NCBI GenBank assembly: GCA_030268105.1
Contig: BSDZ01000120.1
Span: 248,001-312,000, forward strand
DNA length: 64,000 bases
Direction: 5' to 3'
Source of the DNA: Volvox africanus
Lineage: Eukaryota; Chlorophyta; Chlorophyceae; Chlamydomonadales; Volvocaceae
A program made the position numbers and the translations under genes. Shown piece by piece: positions 32,039 through 44,600 of this stretch (its first letter is position 1; every line of letters begins with the position of its first letter). The notes under the pieces were generated by a model. It saw only the letters and a program-made list of their open reading frames with translations, was not told the DNA's origin and did not search any database.

Positions 32039-33527
32039 ATGATGGCGGGACGTGACGACCTGTCGTTTGTAGGCTTGACATGTCAACCTAAGCTGGGTAC
32101 CGTTCCTAGAACGTTTGATAGGGATCCTGAGACTTTTGACACAATTTCTGCGCAAGATCCTCTTGTGTTTCAGGCCCCTATCCATCTTACTACGCCACAC
32201 TTGGCAGCCATGACGGTTACAGATGGAACCGCTGATCAACGGGGTTTGCTGTCGCCTCAAATGCAAGGCCGCGCCGACGGTAATGAGGTGAAGTGGTTTA
32301 CTATCCCGGCACTGAAATTATTTATCTTACATGATATGAATGTTGAACGTGACAATGTGAATGCAACTCGTTCCTATCTACGTGACATTTGGAAGTACCT
32401 GCAGTTGGTCCGTGGCGATGAACGTGATGAGGTGAGGTGTCTCTTTGTTGGAATAACCTCGAGGTTATAGCAAAGACATGGTATGATCAATGGATCACTG
32501 CACGGGAAAACTTCACGTTTTGATGAGTTGACTGTCACCCTGCTTGCGCGCTACAACCCAGAAGCTCAGTCACGTGATATTGAGGCTTTGGATTATTTTT
32601 CATGTTTCCGAATGAAACTGTAACTGCCTAATAATTACATTTTGAGGCTCTTGTGATGCCAATTGTCCTAAGAGCTGAGATGCGTATTTCAGCTAGACAG
32701 AATGCTTTGAGATTCGTACCTCATGTGACTGCCATGCAAGCGCAGGACTCATGACTGACAAAAGGGGAGTGTACACAATCCAAGCTTGTGCGTCGGAAGG
32801 AGATCACTCTCTGTTGGAGATGTGCGGTGGGTTATCTCATGTTGGATTGCCATTGTTGCCGCCTTTGGCCCCACGGTCAAAGTAGGGGGATGCCTGGATT
32901 GATGCGGAGTTGACTCCATCCGGGACAGCTGAACAAATGCATGGTCGGTGGTCATTCGTATGTCCAACTGTGAAGCATCGTTGCTTTTAATCCTTGAGAA
33001 TGTATCGTTTGTTCATCCCCTCATTTCCAAGTGAGCCGTTCGAACAGCTGGTCAAGTACAGGAGATGCAGACATCAATGTCCGGACACTCCCGCATGTTT
33101 GTTGCTACCATTTCATAGCCAGCGTAGGGCTACCGCTTTGTTAAACAGTAGCCAACGTGTCCTCTGATTCAAGTCAGGCACTGCATTGATTGATGATGTG
33201 AATGTGGCGGGATCCGCAGTCCTGATGTCGGAGTTGTCCTATGCCTTTGATGTCTGGTATGAAGCTCCCGTAGCGGGTTTTGTTAATTTTGAGCCCGCTC
33301 TGGAATCACTTTTGTTATCTGTGGAGTCGACTCTGACAGGTTATTGTGTTTCCGTTATTGAAGTCGGCCTCGCTGGTCGAATGATGAAGGCATTTGAGGA
33401 TGCCAGTGACGACTTCATCTCGGCAAAGGAGGTGAATGTGTTGGGGTCGACCCCACAGTCGTCTCATTGTGTCAGGTTACTCTCGCTAATGAGAGTAAGC
33501 ATCCCATCGTGGGCAGAATCCCCTTTA
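32039..33527 (+). pseudogene. G2-c gag and protease remnant
   Basis: This repeats 14101-15589 with the same frame breaks: a Gag-like frame for 143 codons, a shift at about 32458, and a protease that has lost D-T-G. The codon for Pro in RDDPSF of G2-b is Leu here (RDDLSF), one of few differences. The stretch 31555-32038 is leader without a sound frame. Confidence 0.85.
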
Positions 33528-36500
33528 GTCGTCGAAGGACCCTCTGTGTGTTAGGGCCCAATGGGTGCAACGAAGTCTCTCGGAGACAGCACTATATAAA
33601 CATTGGGTGCCGTGACATAACGACAGTACCGCGCGCGCACCGATATGGAGTCCAGCACAATTGGCCATTGTGCAAAAGGGAACCTATCGCCTAAGGTACC
33701 TTGTCTGTCGTACCAAGATGTCACACCAGAGGAGGGCGGAACTGTTGCGGAGCCTATGGTTAATTTCGGCGTCCGTGCGCCGAAATAAGGAACCCAAGCT
33801 TGGAGGGTGTAATATAATCTTATCGATGATAAGGAAAAACATCCATGAATTGCTTGTGAGGCCTTGGGTGCAATCGATTGCTACCACCGCACAGTCTCTT
33901 GCGAAGATTCTGAGGTCGCAGCCCCCTAATGCCAAATTAAACTGATGCATATGTCATCCTGGGGCTCCCACCTATGTTCCCTGCTGACTTAAGATCCCTT
34001 TTGTGTCCGAGCACAACCCGTTTCATAACCTATGTACAGGGTAACATCGCTACCGTAGAGCGGATGAAGCGGCAAGTGGGGGATCTGCTCGCAAAGGGTA
34101 TGGTTCGGCCCAGCACATCGCCATACTCTGCACTGATATTGTTTGTCGGTGAGAAGGATGAGACGTTGCGTATGTGCATTGATTGAAGGGGCTTGAATGC
34201 GACTACGATTGAAAATCGCTACCCTTTGCCGCGCGTCAATGACCTGTTCGATAAGCTGAAAGGATCAGCTTCTTTTTCCTCGATTGACCTTCGACAAGGG
34301 TATAATCAGATACGCATCGTTGCCTCTGATAGTCCGAAAACCGCTTTCCAGACTCCCTTTGGTCACTTCGAGTACACGGTCTTGTCAGTTGGACTTACTA
34401 ATGTGCCCGCCACATTTCAAGTAGTGATGGATCGCATGTTCAGACCGTATATCGACAGGTTCATCGTTTGTTACTTGGATGATATTTTAATTTATTCCAA
34501 GACGCGCGAGGAGCACCTGAAGCATCTCAAGTTCGTGCTTGAGGTGATGAAGCGGGAGCAACTGTTTGCTAAATGCGCCAAGTATTTTTGGGCGCAGTCG
34601 CAAGTGGAGTATTTGGGCCACATCGTGTCGGCCACTGGGGTCAGGATGGACCCATGGAAGGTAGCTGTGGTTTGTGAATGGCCCGCGCCTCAGAACCTCA
34701 CCGAACTACGCTAGTTCTTGGGTTTGACTAACTACTTCCGTAAGTTTATTAAGAATTACTCCATTATTGCGGCCCCGCTTACGAATTTGACGAAGAAAGG
34801 AGGTTTCGTTTCTCTTGAAGCCTGGACACCCGCGTGTCAGCGGGCATTCGAAGAGCTCAAGCGAATCGTCGCCGACGACGTTACCCTCTCTTTCCCTGAC
34901 TACTCGTTGCCTTTCCGCGTTGAAGTTGTATTGGATGCTTCCTTGCATGGAAGCGGCGCTGTATTGTTACAGGAAGGACGACCGATCGCCTTCACGAGTA
35001 AGAAGTTTTCGGGTGCGGAGGCCTGATATACAACTGGAGAGCAGGAGCTGTTGGCAGCTCTACATGCTTTGAAGGAATGGCGCTGTTACCTCGAGGGCTG
35101 CCCTTTTACACTAAAGACTGATCATAAGCCGCTGACATTCTTGCAGAGTGTCCCTACGCTTAACCGACGACAAGCTCGATGGATGGAATATCTATCTCGT
35201 TTCGACTGCACGTGGGAGTATATCGCCGGCAGGATTAATATTGCTGACGCCCTCAGTCGACATCCCTCATTGCATGCTGCTATTTTGGCAGCACCAGTCA
35301 CTCGCTCACGCAGTCAAGAGGTGCCGATAGCAGCGGACCTTGCGCAGCGACTCAAGGCGGCATATGAAGTGGATCCATGGTTCGCTTCACCCAACAATGT
35401 GGAACATTTGCAGAAGCGCAACGCCTGGAAGCACGCGATTGGCAGAGCTTGTACAACGCTCATTCTGGTGGCCGCGCGTGGTGAAGGATGCGGAAATTTT
35501 CGTGCAATGGTGCAGTTTATGTCAGCGCAATAAAGCACTCTCCGGTAAGGGCCAGGGATTATTACAACCTTTACCTATACCCGACGCCCCTTGGGAAAGT
35601 GTTTCTAGGGACTTCGTAGTCGCGCTGCCCAAAACTGAGGGGGGATACGACTCGGTGTTCGTAATGGTCGATCGTTTGACCAAGATGGTTCATTTAGCCC
35701 CCTGCACCTCGTCTTGCACCGCTGAGCAAACAGCACGATTATTTTTCGATAATGTGGTCCGATTGCATGGCGTTCCTAAAAATGTGATATCCGATCGCGG
35801 CGGGCAATTCACGTCTAAGTTTTGGGAAGCGCTATGTCAACTCGTCGGTATGCGCGTTCATTTGAGCACAGCATATCATCCACAATCCGATGGGCAAACC
35901 GAGCGCACAAATCGCACGTTGGGTGACATGCTGAGGAATTTCGCGGGACGCACACCCTCTATTTGGGATACGTTTCTGACTTCGGCAGAATTCGCGCTTA
36001 ACAACGCTGTTAACCGCTCCACAGGTCAAAGCCCTTTCTTTCTGAATTACGGATTCCATCCTGCGCTACCCGTGTGGTGAGAGTTGGAGATAAATATTCC
36101 TGCGGCTAAAACCTTTGCCAAGTCGTTCCTATCCCGCATGACAGATGCGAAGGCATGCCTGGATGCAGCACAACAACGGACGACGGACTATTATAATAAA
36201 TCCAAACGGGACGTAACATTTTCGGTGGGACAAATGGTATTATTGAGCACTAAGAACTTGCGTTTGCTCGCTGTCGGTTCCCGTAAATTGTTACCTCGAT
36301 GGATCGGCCCATATCCCGTTGTTCGCATGGTAGGGAATGTAGCTGTGGAGCTAGCCCTACCTTCTGACATGAATATCCACCCCACATTCCATATTTCGTT
36401 AATCCGCCCTTATCGCGGCACAGCACCCGTTACAAACGACACCGATACCCCTGCAGTAATGGACCCCGGTCCTGAGACCTGGATCGCAGGCAAGCAAAAG

Positions 36501-36701
36501 GTGTATGATGTGGAACGCATTTTTGATTATCGGGTTCGTCGCATTGGTCGACAACGACGAAAGCGGAAGGTGCATGAGTATCTGGTCAAGTGGACTGGCT
36601 ATTCGAGCGAGCATAATTCGTGGGAGCCGATGCGTAACTTCTCGCCGGAAATGAAGCCCATATTGGAGGAAGCTCGTCTACGTGCCACGCAAACCCAATG
36701 A
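33528..36701 (+). pseudogene. G2-c dead chromovirus pol
   Basis: Third copy of the same dead pol, with TGA at 34184-34186, TAG at 34712-34714, TGA at 35024-35026, the integrase head deletion near 35425 and TGA at 36078-36080. Private changes include VAVVCEWP where the others have VAVVREWP. The chromodomain at the end is readable (YDVERIFDYR, VKWTGY). Confidence 0.93.
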
Positions 36702-36760
36702 CCCTTGCAGTCGATGCTGTTTGATGCAGCGAGGACGCTGCATACGGGAAGGGGGATAGT

Positions 36761-37397
36761 TGTTGTATGCGGATTCGATCACCGTTTACATTCATGAAGG
36801 CTGCGATGCATTCAAACACCATAACGCATAATACCAGTATATTAGCATGATATACTCGAGTATATCTGGCTAATCAGGCATGTCGCATTATCATCCACGA
36901 CATCGCGCTGTCGGTCAACATGTTTGACTCGAAGCTGATAATTAATGCGCGATCTATCCATTGGCATAATATATCGCGTAATAATACTTTAAATGTTATT
37001 ACCCTATTTACGTCATAAACCATTAGCATATGCGAGAAGGCGACAATCGCGATGGTTGGGTCGGCAACCGAATATCGATATTCGGACCTCTGCATATTGC
37101 ATGCGTTGCATTCAATATTATCACGGATGACATGATATTTAGAGCAGTGTTGTCAAGGTACTCACACTTGAGATCGCAATCCAGTGAGACCTGTACTGCA
37201 TCCCGATATCGCGACGTGATAGGTGCGAGGACGGCCGCCTAGAGACCGAAGTCGGCTTGATGCTATTTGGGGTCAAGTACTCGTGTACCTTACTCGGTCT
37301 GATTCTGATATATACGTTTTATGCATTTATATTCGGCCTGAGCTATTCCAGCATAGCATCTTCAGCCGGATGATGAACATTGCCCACGGGGTCTGAC
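36761..37397 (+). mobile_element. G2-c 3' LTR, interrupted by G1-d
   Basis: It starts TGTTGTATGCGG after the purine tract and breaks after GGGGTCTGAC, as in G2-a and G2-b. Confidence 0.93.
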
Positions 37398-38221
37398 TGT
37401 TGTGCTACGGTTAGTTTCCCGCCGATGCGTAGGTCGATGTGATCCTACAAGGCGAAGTGCTATTGTGATGAACACATTGCATATGAATGAATCTGCATGA
37501 TATAAATGTATTCGTGTACATTTATATATGCATTTGGCATGTTGTCATTATCCATCGCGACATCGCATCATGGCAAATCCGCCTAGCATGCATGAAAGCC
37601 CGAAGCATGGAAGTGCGCATTATGCTCGTGCTACGAAACGATAAGTAATATTATCTGATATAATATTACTTCATTAAAGCACACGTTGAGAGCACCGCAC
37701 TCGTCGCGATGCATGCCCTGCAACCGGATATCGTTATCCGGACCCTTGCATCATGCGAATGCCGGAAAGGCTTATACGTTGTTATGCGTAGACATCGCCT
37801 AGACCCAGTAGGGTTGTCACATCTAGGATCGGCCTCCTGATGTGAATCGTACGGCATTGCGATGCTGCGAGTATAACAGATGCGAGGACGGCTAAGCAAG
37901 ATAAGACATTCGATACCGGAGAACACTCGTGTGTTCTATATTACTATTGCTATACGCTATTCTACTTAGCCCGAGCTAAGCCTGAACTTCGCTAATCACC
38001 GCCGCGTGATGATTGCTTGCTTCCGGCGCTGACGGCGATTTCGTCCATTGCATCGTTCCAATCTGTAAGACTGTAAGTTATATCTCTCTTCGTCTTGAAG
38101 TCTTCCGCTGTCTCTGTTTGCTCTCGCTTGCCTTGCTGTACTTGCAAGTGCTCGCGCATCGGTGTCGAAAGTCTCCAGACGTGCAGATACTTATGAGCAA
38201 ACGCGAACGAGAGGTACAACA
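37398..38221 (+). mobile_element. G1-d 5' LTR (824 bp)
   Basis: Complete G1 LTR at the same insertion point in G2 as in the other two units. It is followed by a primer site at 38225-38236 and by leader sequence up to 38389. Confidence 0.95.
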
Positions 38222-38389
38222 ATTTGGTATCGAGACAGGTTCGTCGCCTAACTGTCTCTCTTTGTCTAATCGGAAGTAGGTTCTTTCTATGGCGAGTTCC
38301 AGCGACGAACCACGAGGACCGCTAGATACTTTTGCCGAAGACCTAGGCCGCGCCGTTTTGGACGCCGCCACTTCCGGTTTGTAATTGTT

Positions 38390-38409
38390 AAGACCCTATT
38401 GCTAAAACC
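38390..38409. other. 20-bp filler at a large internal deletion in G1-d
   Basis: G1-d leader sequence ends at GTAATTGTT (38389). Integrase sequence resumes at CTAAGATGGTTCACC (38410). The intervening AAGACCCTATTGCTAAAACC matches neither side. Together with the next bases it contains CTAAAACCCTAA, a 12-base match to the Chlamydomonas-type telomere repeat (CCCTAAAA). Gag, protease, RT, RNase H and the integrase head are missing. Confidence 0.75.
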
Positions 38410-39431
38410 CTAAGATGGTTCACCTAGCACCATGCACATCATCCTGCACGGCTGAGCAAACCGCACGTTTGTTTTTCGACAATGTGGTTCGGTTACACGG
38501 GGTTCCCAAAAATGTGATCTCGGACCGCGGTGGTCAGTTCACGTCTAAGTTTTGGGAAGCGCTCTGCAAACTAGTTGGCATGCGTGTCAACCTGAGCACA
38601 GCGTACCACCCGCAGACTGATGGTCAAACCGAACGCACAAACCGCACGTTGGGTGATATGTTGCGCAATTATGCTGGTCGCACACCACTCGTTTTGGATA
38701 CATATTTGACTGCGGCAGAATTCGCGCTTAACAATGCTGTTAACCGCTCTACAGGCAAAAGTCCGTTCTTTCTTAACTACGGGTTTCATCCCGCGCTACC
38801 CGTGTGGCGTGAGTTGGAAGTGAACGTGCCTGCTGCTAAACGTTTTGCCATGTCTTTTATGTCCCGAATCACAGACGCGAAGTCGTGTTTGGACGCGGCG
38901 CAGCAACGAACGACGGAATACTACAACAAATCCAAGCAGGATGTGACGTTTTCGGAAGGGCAACTCGTGTTGCTAAGTACCAAGAACTTGCGTTCCTTGG
39001 CCGACGGATCCCGAAAACTCTTACCCCGCTGGATTGGTCCGTATCCTGTCGTGCGCATGGTTGGGAATGTGGCTGTGGAGCTTGCATTGCCCGCTGATAT
39101 GACCATTCACCCCATGTTTCACGTATCGCTTGTTCGTCCATATCGTGGTACGGAACCCGTCCCTGAGCCTGCTAACGCCCCCGCGGCGATCGAACCAGTT
39201 CCCGAGACCTGGATCGCTGGTAAACAGAAATTTTACGATGTGGAGCGGGTGTTAGATTATCGCGCGCGTCGTGTGGGCCGACACCGACGTAAGCGGGCAG
39301 TACACGAGTACTTGGTTAAGTGGACAGGGTATACCGACGAGCACAACTCATGGGAACCGGCACGCAACTTCTCACAGGACATGAAACCCCTGCTCAAAGA
39401 AGCCCGCAAACGTGCCACGCAAGCCCAATGA
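38410..39431 (+). pseudogene. G1-d integrase core to chromodomain remnant
   Basis: An open 338-codon stretch (an ATG at 38415 falls by chance in the integrase frame). It covers the second and third catalytic acidic residues ([18 protein letters not shown]), the GPY/F module and the full chromodomain ([23 protein letters not shown]). The first catalytic Asp and zinc region are deleted. The G2 target site AATGTGGTTCGGTTACACGG is uninterrupted here, so this copy was never hit by G2. Confidence 0.92.
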
Positions 39432-39490
39432 CCCTTGCAGTTGATGCTGTATGAAGCAGCGAGGACGCTGCATACGGGAGGGGGGATAAT

Positions 39491-39707
39491 TGTTGTGCTA
39501 CGGTTAGTTTCCCGCCGATGCGTAGGTCGATGTGATCCTACAAGGCGAAGTGCTATTATGATGAACACATTGCATATGAATGAACTTGCATGATATAAAT
39601 GTATTCGCATACATTTATATATGCATTTGGCATGTTGTCATTATCCATCGCGACATCGCATCATGGCAGATCCGCCTAGCATGCATGAAAGCCCGAAGCA
39701 TGGAAGT
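39491..39707 (+). mobile_element. G1-d 3' LTR fragment, right border of the array
   Basis: It starts TGTTGTGCTACGG right after the purine tract GGGAGGGGGGATAAT. It follows the LTR for 217 bp to CGAAGCATGGAAGTG and then passes abruptly into unrelated DNA (GGAGCCGGAGTTCC). The rest of the LTR and any target duplication are missing. Confidence 0.9.
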
Positions 39708-40749
39708 GGGAGCCGGAGTTCCACTTTGAAGTACGCACCTAGACTGGGAGGGCAGACGAGGTACGCATGTGGCATGCAGTAAGAATGAGATGAGAGACCC
39801 CGGAGGGGGAGGAGATGTGGGAGCACCTGAGTGCGGTGTGTTTCGCCCTGGGTAGCTAACTAGATTGTACCAGGAGGTGCTGCGCCGTGAGCTATTTTCT
39901 CTTTTTTGGTTAGGTATGTACGGACTATTGGGTTTTGTGGCAAAACTGTTGAAGGTAGAAAGGAAAGATGTGAAAGAGACGCTTCCTTTCCGGACGCGGC
40001 GTGCAGGGGCGACCGCCATGGCATTGTACGCTCGCGCGTTGGGTTGTGTCGAAGGCAGGTGTGTAAGGATACGGCATCTGCTTGCCTGCTGACTGATTGC
40101 CGATGCCGCCAGACCTAATCAAGAGGCGTTTTCCTCATCTGGCCTGTGATCGAGCCTTCGACACATGATGATTATCGCTGTCAGGCGCCTGTCCTGAGCG
40201 CCGTATGCGTCGTTTAGGGTGGGGCTCAGGATGTCGGAATCTGCAGAGCCACAAGATACAAGATACATGGCAGGGAAGAGGGGGGACGGAGAGCAGTCCT
40301 AGCTCTCAAATTCACAACAAAGCATCCCAGCAGGGCTTTCTGCAAAGGTTGAATTTCTTTGTTTCTGTGGGAATGTGTACGCGTGTTGTACGAAGCTCGG
40401 CCGGGGGTGCATCAATTACCCCTTCCGGACATGCAAGAATATATGAGCCGAGGGCTCAAGTGCTGCCTTGGTATGCATGGAGGTGCATCGCAGGCAGAGA
40501 TTAAACGCGACTCCTCGCGTCCATTTTCCGGTCACGTCCAAGTCTACGTCCGCATTGAATTTTTCGAATGCCTGTTTAGCCGGTTAATAGCCGGTAGCTG
40601 GTAGCAAATAGTAAGATTCTTATAAGCATGCAAGTAATAAAAGATCAGTTCTAGAACAAATAGGGATGGATTGATAGGTCGTTATCAGCTGGTCATCACT
40701 TCTCTGATAACTTCGGGGATGAGAGCAAGAGTTTTTTGAAATTCGGACA
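39708..40749. other. Unique DNA between array and G1-e, no gene recognised
   Basis: There are about 1 kb of mixed-composition sequence with only short frames (for example 39865-40092 on + and 39615-40019 on -), none with recognisable domains. No LTR, tandem repeat or RNA gene is visible. It continues on the far side of G1-e at 49047. Confidence 0.5.
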
Positions 40750-40754
40750 AACTG

Positions 40755-41578
40755 TGTTGTACCTCTCGTTCGCGTTTGCTCATAAGTATCTGCACGTCTG
40801 GAGACTTTCGACACCGATGCGCGAGCACTTGCAAGTACAGCAAGGCAAGCGAGAGCAAACAGAGACAGCGGAAGACTTCAAGACGAAGAGAGATATAACT
40901 TACAATCTTACAGATCAGAATGATGCAATGGATGAAATCGCCGTCAGCACCGGAAGCAAGCAATCATCACGCGGCGGTGATAAGCAAAGTTCAGGCTTAG
41001 CTCGGGCTAAGTAGAAAGGCGTATAGCAATTATAATGTAGAACACACAAGTGTTCTCCGGTATCGAATGTCTTATCTAGCTTAGCCGTCCTCGCATCTGT
41101 TATACTCGCATCATCGCAGTGCCGTACGATTCACATTAGGAGGCCGATCCTAGATGTGACAACCCTACTGCGTAAAGGCGATGTCTACGCGTAACAACGT
41201 ATAAGCCTTTCCGGCATTCGCATGATGCAAGGGTCCGGATAACAATATCCGGTTGCAGGGCATGTATCGCGACGAGTGGGGCGCTCTCAACGTGTGCTGT
41301 AATGAAGTAATATTATATCAGATAATATTACTTATCGTTTCGTAGCACGAGCATAATGTGCACTTCAATGCTTCGGGCATCCATGCATGCTAGGCGGATT
41401 TGCCATGATGCGATGTCGCGATGGATAATGACAACATGCCGAATGCATATATAAATGTATACGAATACATTTATATCATGCAGATTCATTCATATGCAAT
41501 GCGTTCATCACAAAAGCAGTTCGCCTAGTATGGTCGCATCGACCTACGCGTCGGCGGAAAATGAACCGTAGCACAACA
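40755..41578 (-). mobile_element. G1-e 3' LTR (824 bp)
   Basis: On the + strand it reads TGTTGTACCTCTCG to GTAGCACAACA. The purine tract and the hairpin ATGCAGCGTCCTCGCTGCAT (41596-41615) lie next to it on the internal side. Confidence 0.95.
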
Positions 41579-41637
41579 ATTATTCCCCCTCCCGTATGCA
41601 GCGTCCTCGCTGCATCTTACAGCATCAACTGAAGAGG

Positions 41638-44600
41638 CTATTGGGTTTGCGTTGCGCGTTTGCGGGCTTCTTCAAGCAGGGGCTTCATGTCCTGTGAGAA
41701 GTTGCGCGCCGGTTCCCATGAGTTGTGCTCGTCGGTATACCCTGTCCACTTGACCAAGTACTCGTGTACTGTCCGCTTACGTCGGTGTCGGCCCACACGA
41801 CGCGCGCGATAATCTAACACCCGCTCCACATCGTAAAACTTCTGTTTACCAGCGATCCAGGTCTCGGGAACTGGTTCGATCGCTGCGGGGGCGTTAGAAG
41901 GCTCAGGGACGGGTTCCATACCACGATACGGACGAACAAGCGATACGTGAAACGTGGGGTGAAAAGTCATATCAGCGGGCAATGCAAGCTCCACAGCCAC
42001 ATTCCCAACCATGCGCACGACAGGATACGGACCAATCCAGCGGGGTAAGAGTTTTCGGGATCCGTCGGCCAAGGAACGCAAGTTCTTGGTGCTTAACAAC
42101 ACGAGTTGCCCTTCCGAAAATGTCACATCCTGCTTGGATTTGTTGTAGTATTCCGTCGTCCGTTGCTGTGCCGCGTCCAAACTCGACTTGGCGTCTGTGA
42201 TTTGGGACATAAAGGACTTGGCAAAAAGTTTAGCAGCAGGCACATTCACTTCTAACTCACGCCACATGGGTAGCGCGGGATGAAATCCGTAGTTAAGAAA
42301 GAATGGACTTTTGCCTGTGGAGCGGTTAACAGCGTTGTTAAGCGCGAATTCTGCCGCAGTCAAATACGTATCCCAAACGAGTGGTGTGCGACCAGCATAA
42401 TTGCACAACATATCACCCAACGTGCGGTTTGTGCATTCGGTTTGACCATCGGTCTGCGGGTGATACGCCGTGCTTAGGTTGACGCGCATGCCAACTAGCT
42501 TGCAGAGCGCTTCCCAAAACTTAGACGTGAACTGACCACCGCGGTCCGAAATCACATTTTTGGGAACCCCGTGTAACCGAACCACATTGTCGAAAAACAA
42601 ACGTGCGGTTTGCTCAGCCGTGCAGGATGATGTGCATGGTGCGAGGTGAACCATCTTAGTCAGATGATCGACCATTACGAACACTGCATCGTATCCCCCC
42701 TCAGTTTTGGGCAGCGCAACTACGAAGTCCATGGAAACACTTTCCCAAGGCGCATCCGGGACAGGCAACGGTTGCAACAACCCATGGCCCTTACCGGACA
42801 AAGCCTTATTGCGCTGGCACAGACTGCATGTCTGGACAAAGTTCGCCGCATCCTTAGCCAAACGAGGCCACCAAAAGGAACGTTGCACCAAGTTGACCAA
42901 TCGTTTGCTACCAGGGTGTCCTGCTAACGGGTCCTCGTGGAACCGCGCAAGGATGTCGTAGCGTAGCGCGTCGTCGGAACGACGATTTGCGTAGCTGCAC
43001 CCTCTGTCCGTAGCCAAAGGCCATTCTGCTTGCGCAGGTTTTCTACATTAGCCGGTTCCGAGAACCAGGCGTCTGCATTGTAGGCAACCTTCAACCGCTC
43101 CGCGAGGTCCGTCGTGATCGGTACCTCCTCACTACGCAGCCGCACGACGGGCGCTGCCAAAATTGCAGCGTGTAGCGACGGATGTCGACTGAGAGCATCG
43201 GCAATATTCAATTTACCAGAAATATACTCCCAGGTGCAGTCGAACCTAGCTAGATATTCCATCCACCTAGCTTGACGGCGGTTCAACGCCGGAACGCTTT
43301 GCAAAAACGTTAGGGGCTTATGGTCAGTTTTTAAAGTAAACGGGCGTCCCTCAAGGTAACAGCGCCATTCCTTTAAAGCATGCAGCACTGCCAGAAGCTC
43401 CTGTTCCCCGGTGGTGTAGCGAATCTCCGCACCAGAAAACTTCTTACTCGTGAAGGCGATCGGTCGCCCTTCCTGTAGCAATACAGCGCCGCTTTCAAAT
43501 ATTGAGGCATCAGACACTACCTCAACACGAAACGGCAACGAGTAGTCAGGGAATGCGAGGGTGACATCTTCGGCAACAATTCGTTTGAGCTCTTTGAATG
43601 CCCGCTGGCATTGCGACGTCCACGACTCGAGCGAAACGAAAACGCCTTTGTGAGTTAAGTTAGTAAGCGGGGCCGCAATGATGGAATATTTTTCAATGAA
43701 CTTTCGGAAATAATTGGTCAAGCCAAGGAACTTACGCAGCTCCGTGAGGTTCTGAGGCGCGGGCCAATCGCGAACCACGGCGACCTTCCGCGGGTCCATC
43801 TTCACACCGGTGGCCGACACAATGTGGCCCAAATATTCCACCTGAGGCTGCGCCCAAAAGCATTTTGCGCGTTTAGCAAACAATTGCTCCCGCCTCATAA
43901 CGTCGAGCACGAGCCGAAGATGCTCCAAGTGCTCCTCGCGCGTCTTAGAGTATACCAAGATGTCATCCAGGTAGCACACAACGAACCTGTCGATAAACGG
44001 CCTAAACATTCGGTCCATAACCGCCTGAAACGTCGCAGGGGCATTAGTCAAACCAAACGATAGGACCGTATACTCAAAGTGACCGAAGGGCGTCCGAAAA
44101 GCGGTTTTCGGGATATCAGAGGCAGCGATGCGAATCTGATTGTAGCCCTGTTGTAAGTCAATCGAGGAAAAATAAGCCGAGCCCTTCAGCTTATCCAACA
44201 GGTCGTCAACGCGTGGCAAAGGGTAGCGATTTTTCACCGTATTCGCATTTAACCCCCGGTAATCGATGCACATGCACAAGGTCCCATCCTTCTTACCGAC
44301 AAACAAAATCGGTGCAGAATACGGGGATGTGCTGGGGCGTATCATACCCTTCGCGAGTAAATCCGTCACCTGGCGTTTCACCTCGTCCAGCTCCAATGGA
44401 CTCAACCTGTACATTGGCCGGGCCGTAGGCTGCACTCCAGGCACGAGAGGAATTGTATGATCAACAGGACGCATAGGTGGTAGGCCAGGGATATCTTTAA
44501 AGACGTCTTCATACTGCGACAGTAGGGCCTCAACCTCAGGATCCGCAGAAATCTGCGAGGTGGTGACACAGCAGCTCACCCGCGGCCTTAAAAGCAGTCC

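Larger units (their letters stand above)
3132..39707 (+). repeat. Tandem array of a 12.3-kb nested G2/G1 composite unit
   Basis: Three copies of one composite run head to tail: 3288-15589 (12302 bp), 15590-33527 (17938 bp, or 12300 bp once the later G1-c insertion and its duplicated 5 bp are removed) and a partial third, 33528-38389. Each contains the same G2 pol remnant, the same G1 insertion point in the G2 3' LTR (after GGGGTCTGAC) and, in the first two, the same G2 insertion point in G1 integrase (after AATGTGGTTCG). Identical junctions and shared lesions show that the block was duplicated as a unit. The array is bounded by truncated G1 LTRs on both sides. Confidence 0.9.

Noticed and set aside
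39708..40749. Host gene between the array and G1-e
   Set aside because: Only short frames without domains; nothing supports a gene model without transcript data.
40755..40996. Frame starting in the LTR near 40736 ([19 protein letters not shown]...)
   Set aside because: Lies wholly in the G1 LTR and recurs with every LTR copy; it is not translated in the element orientation.
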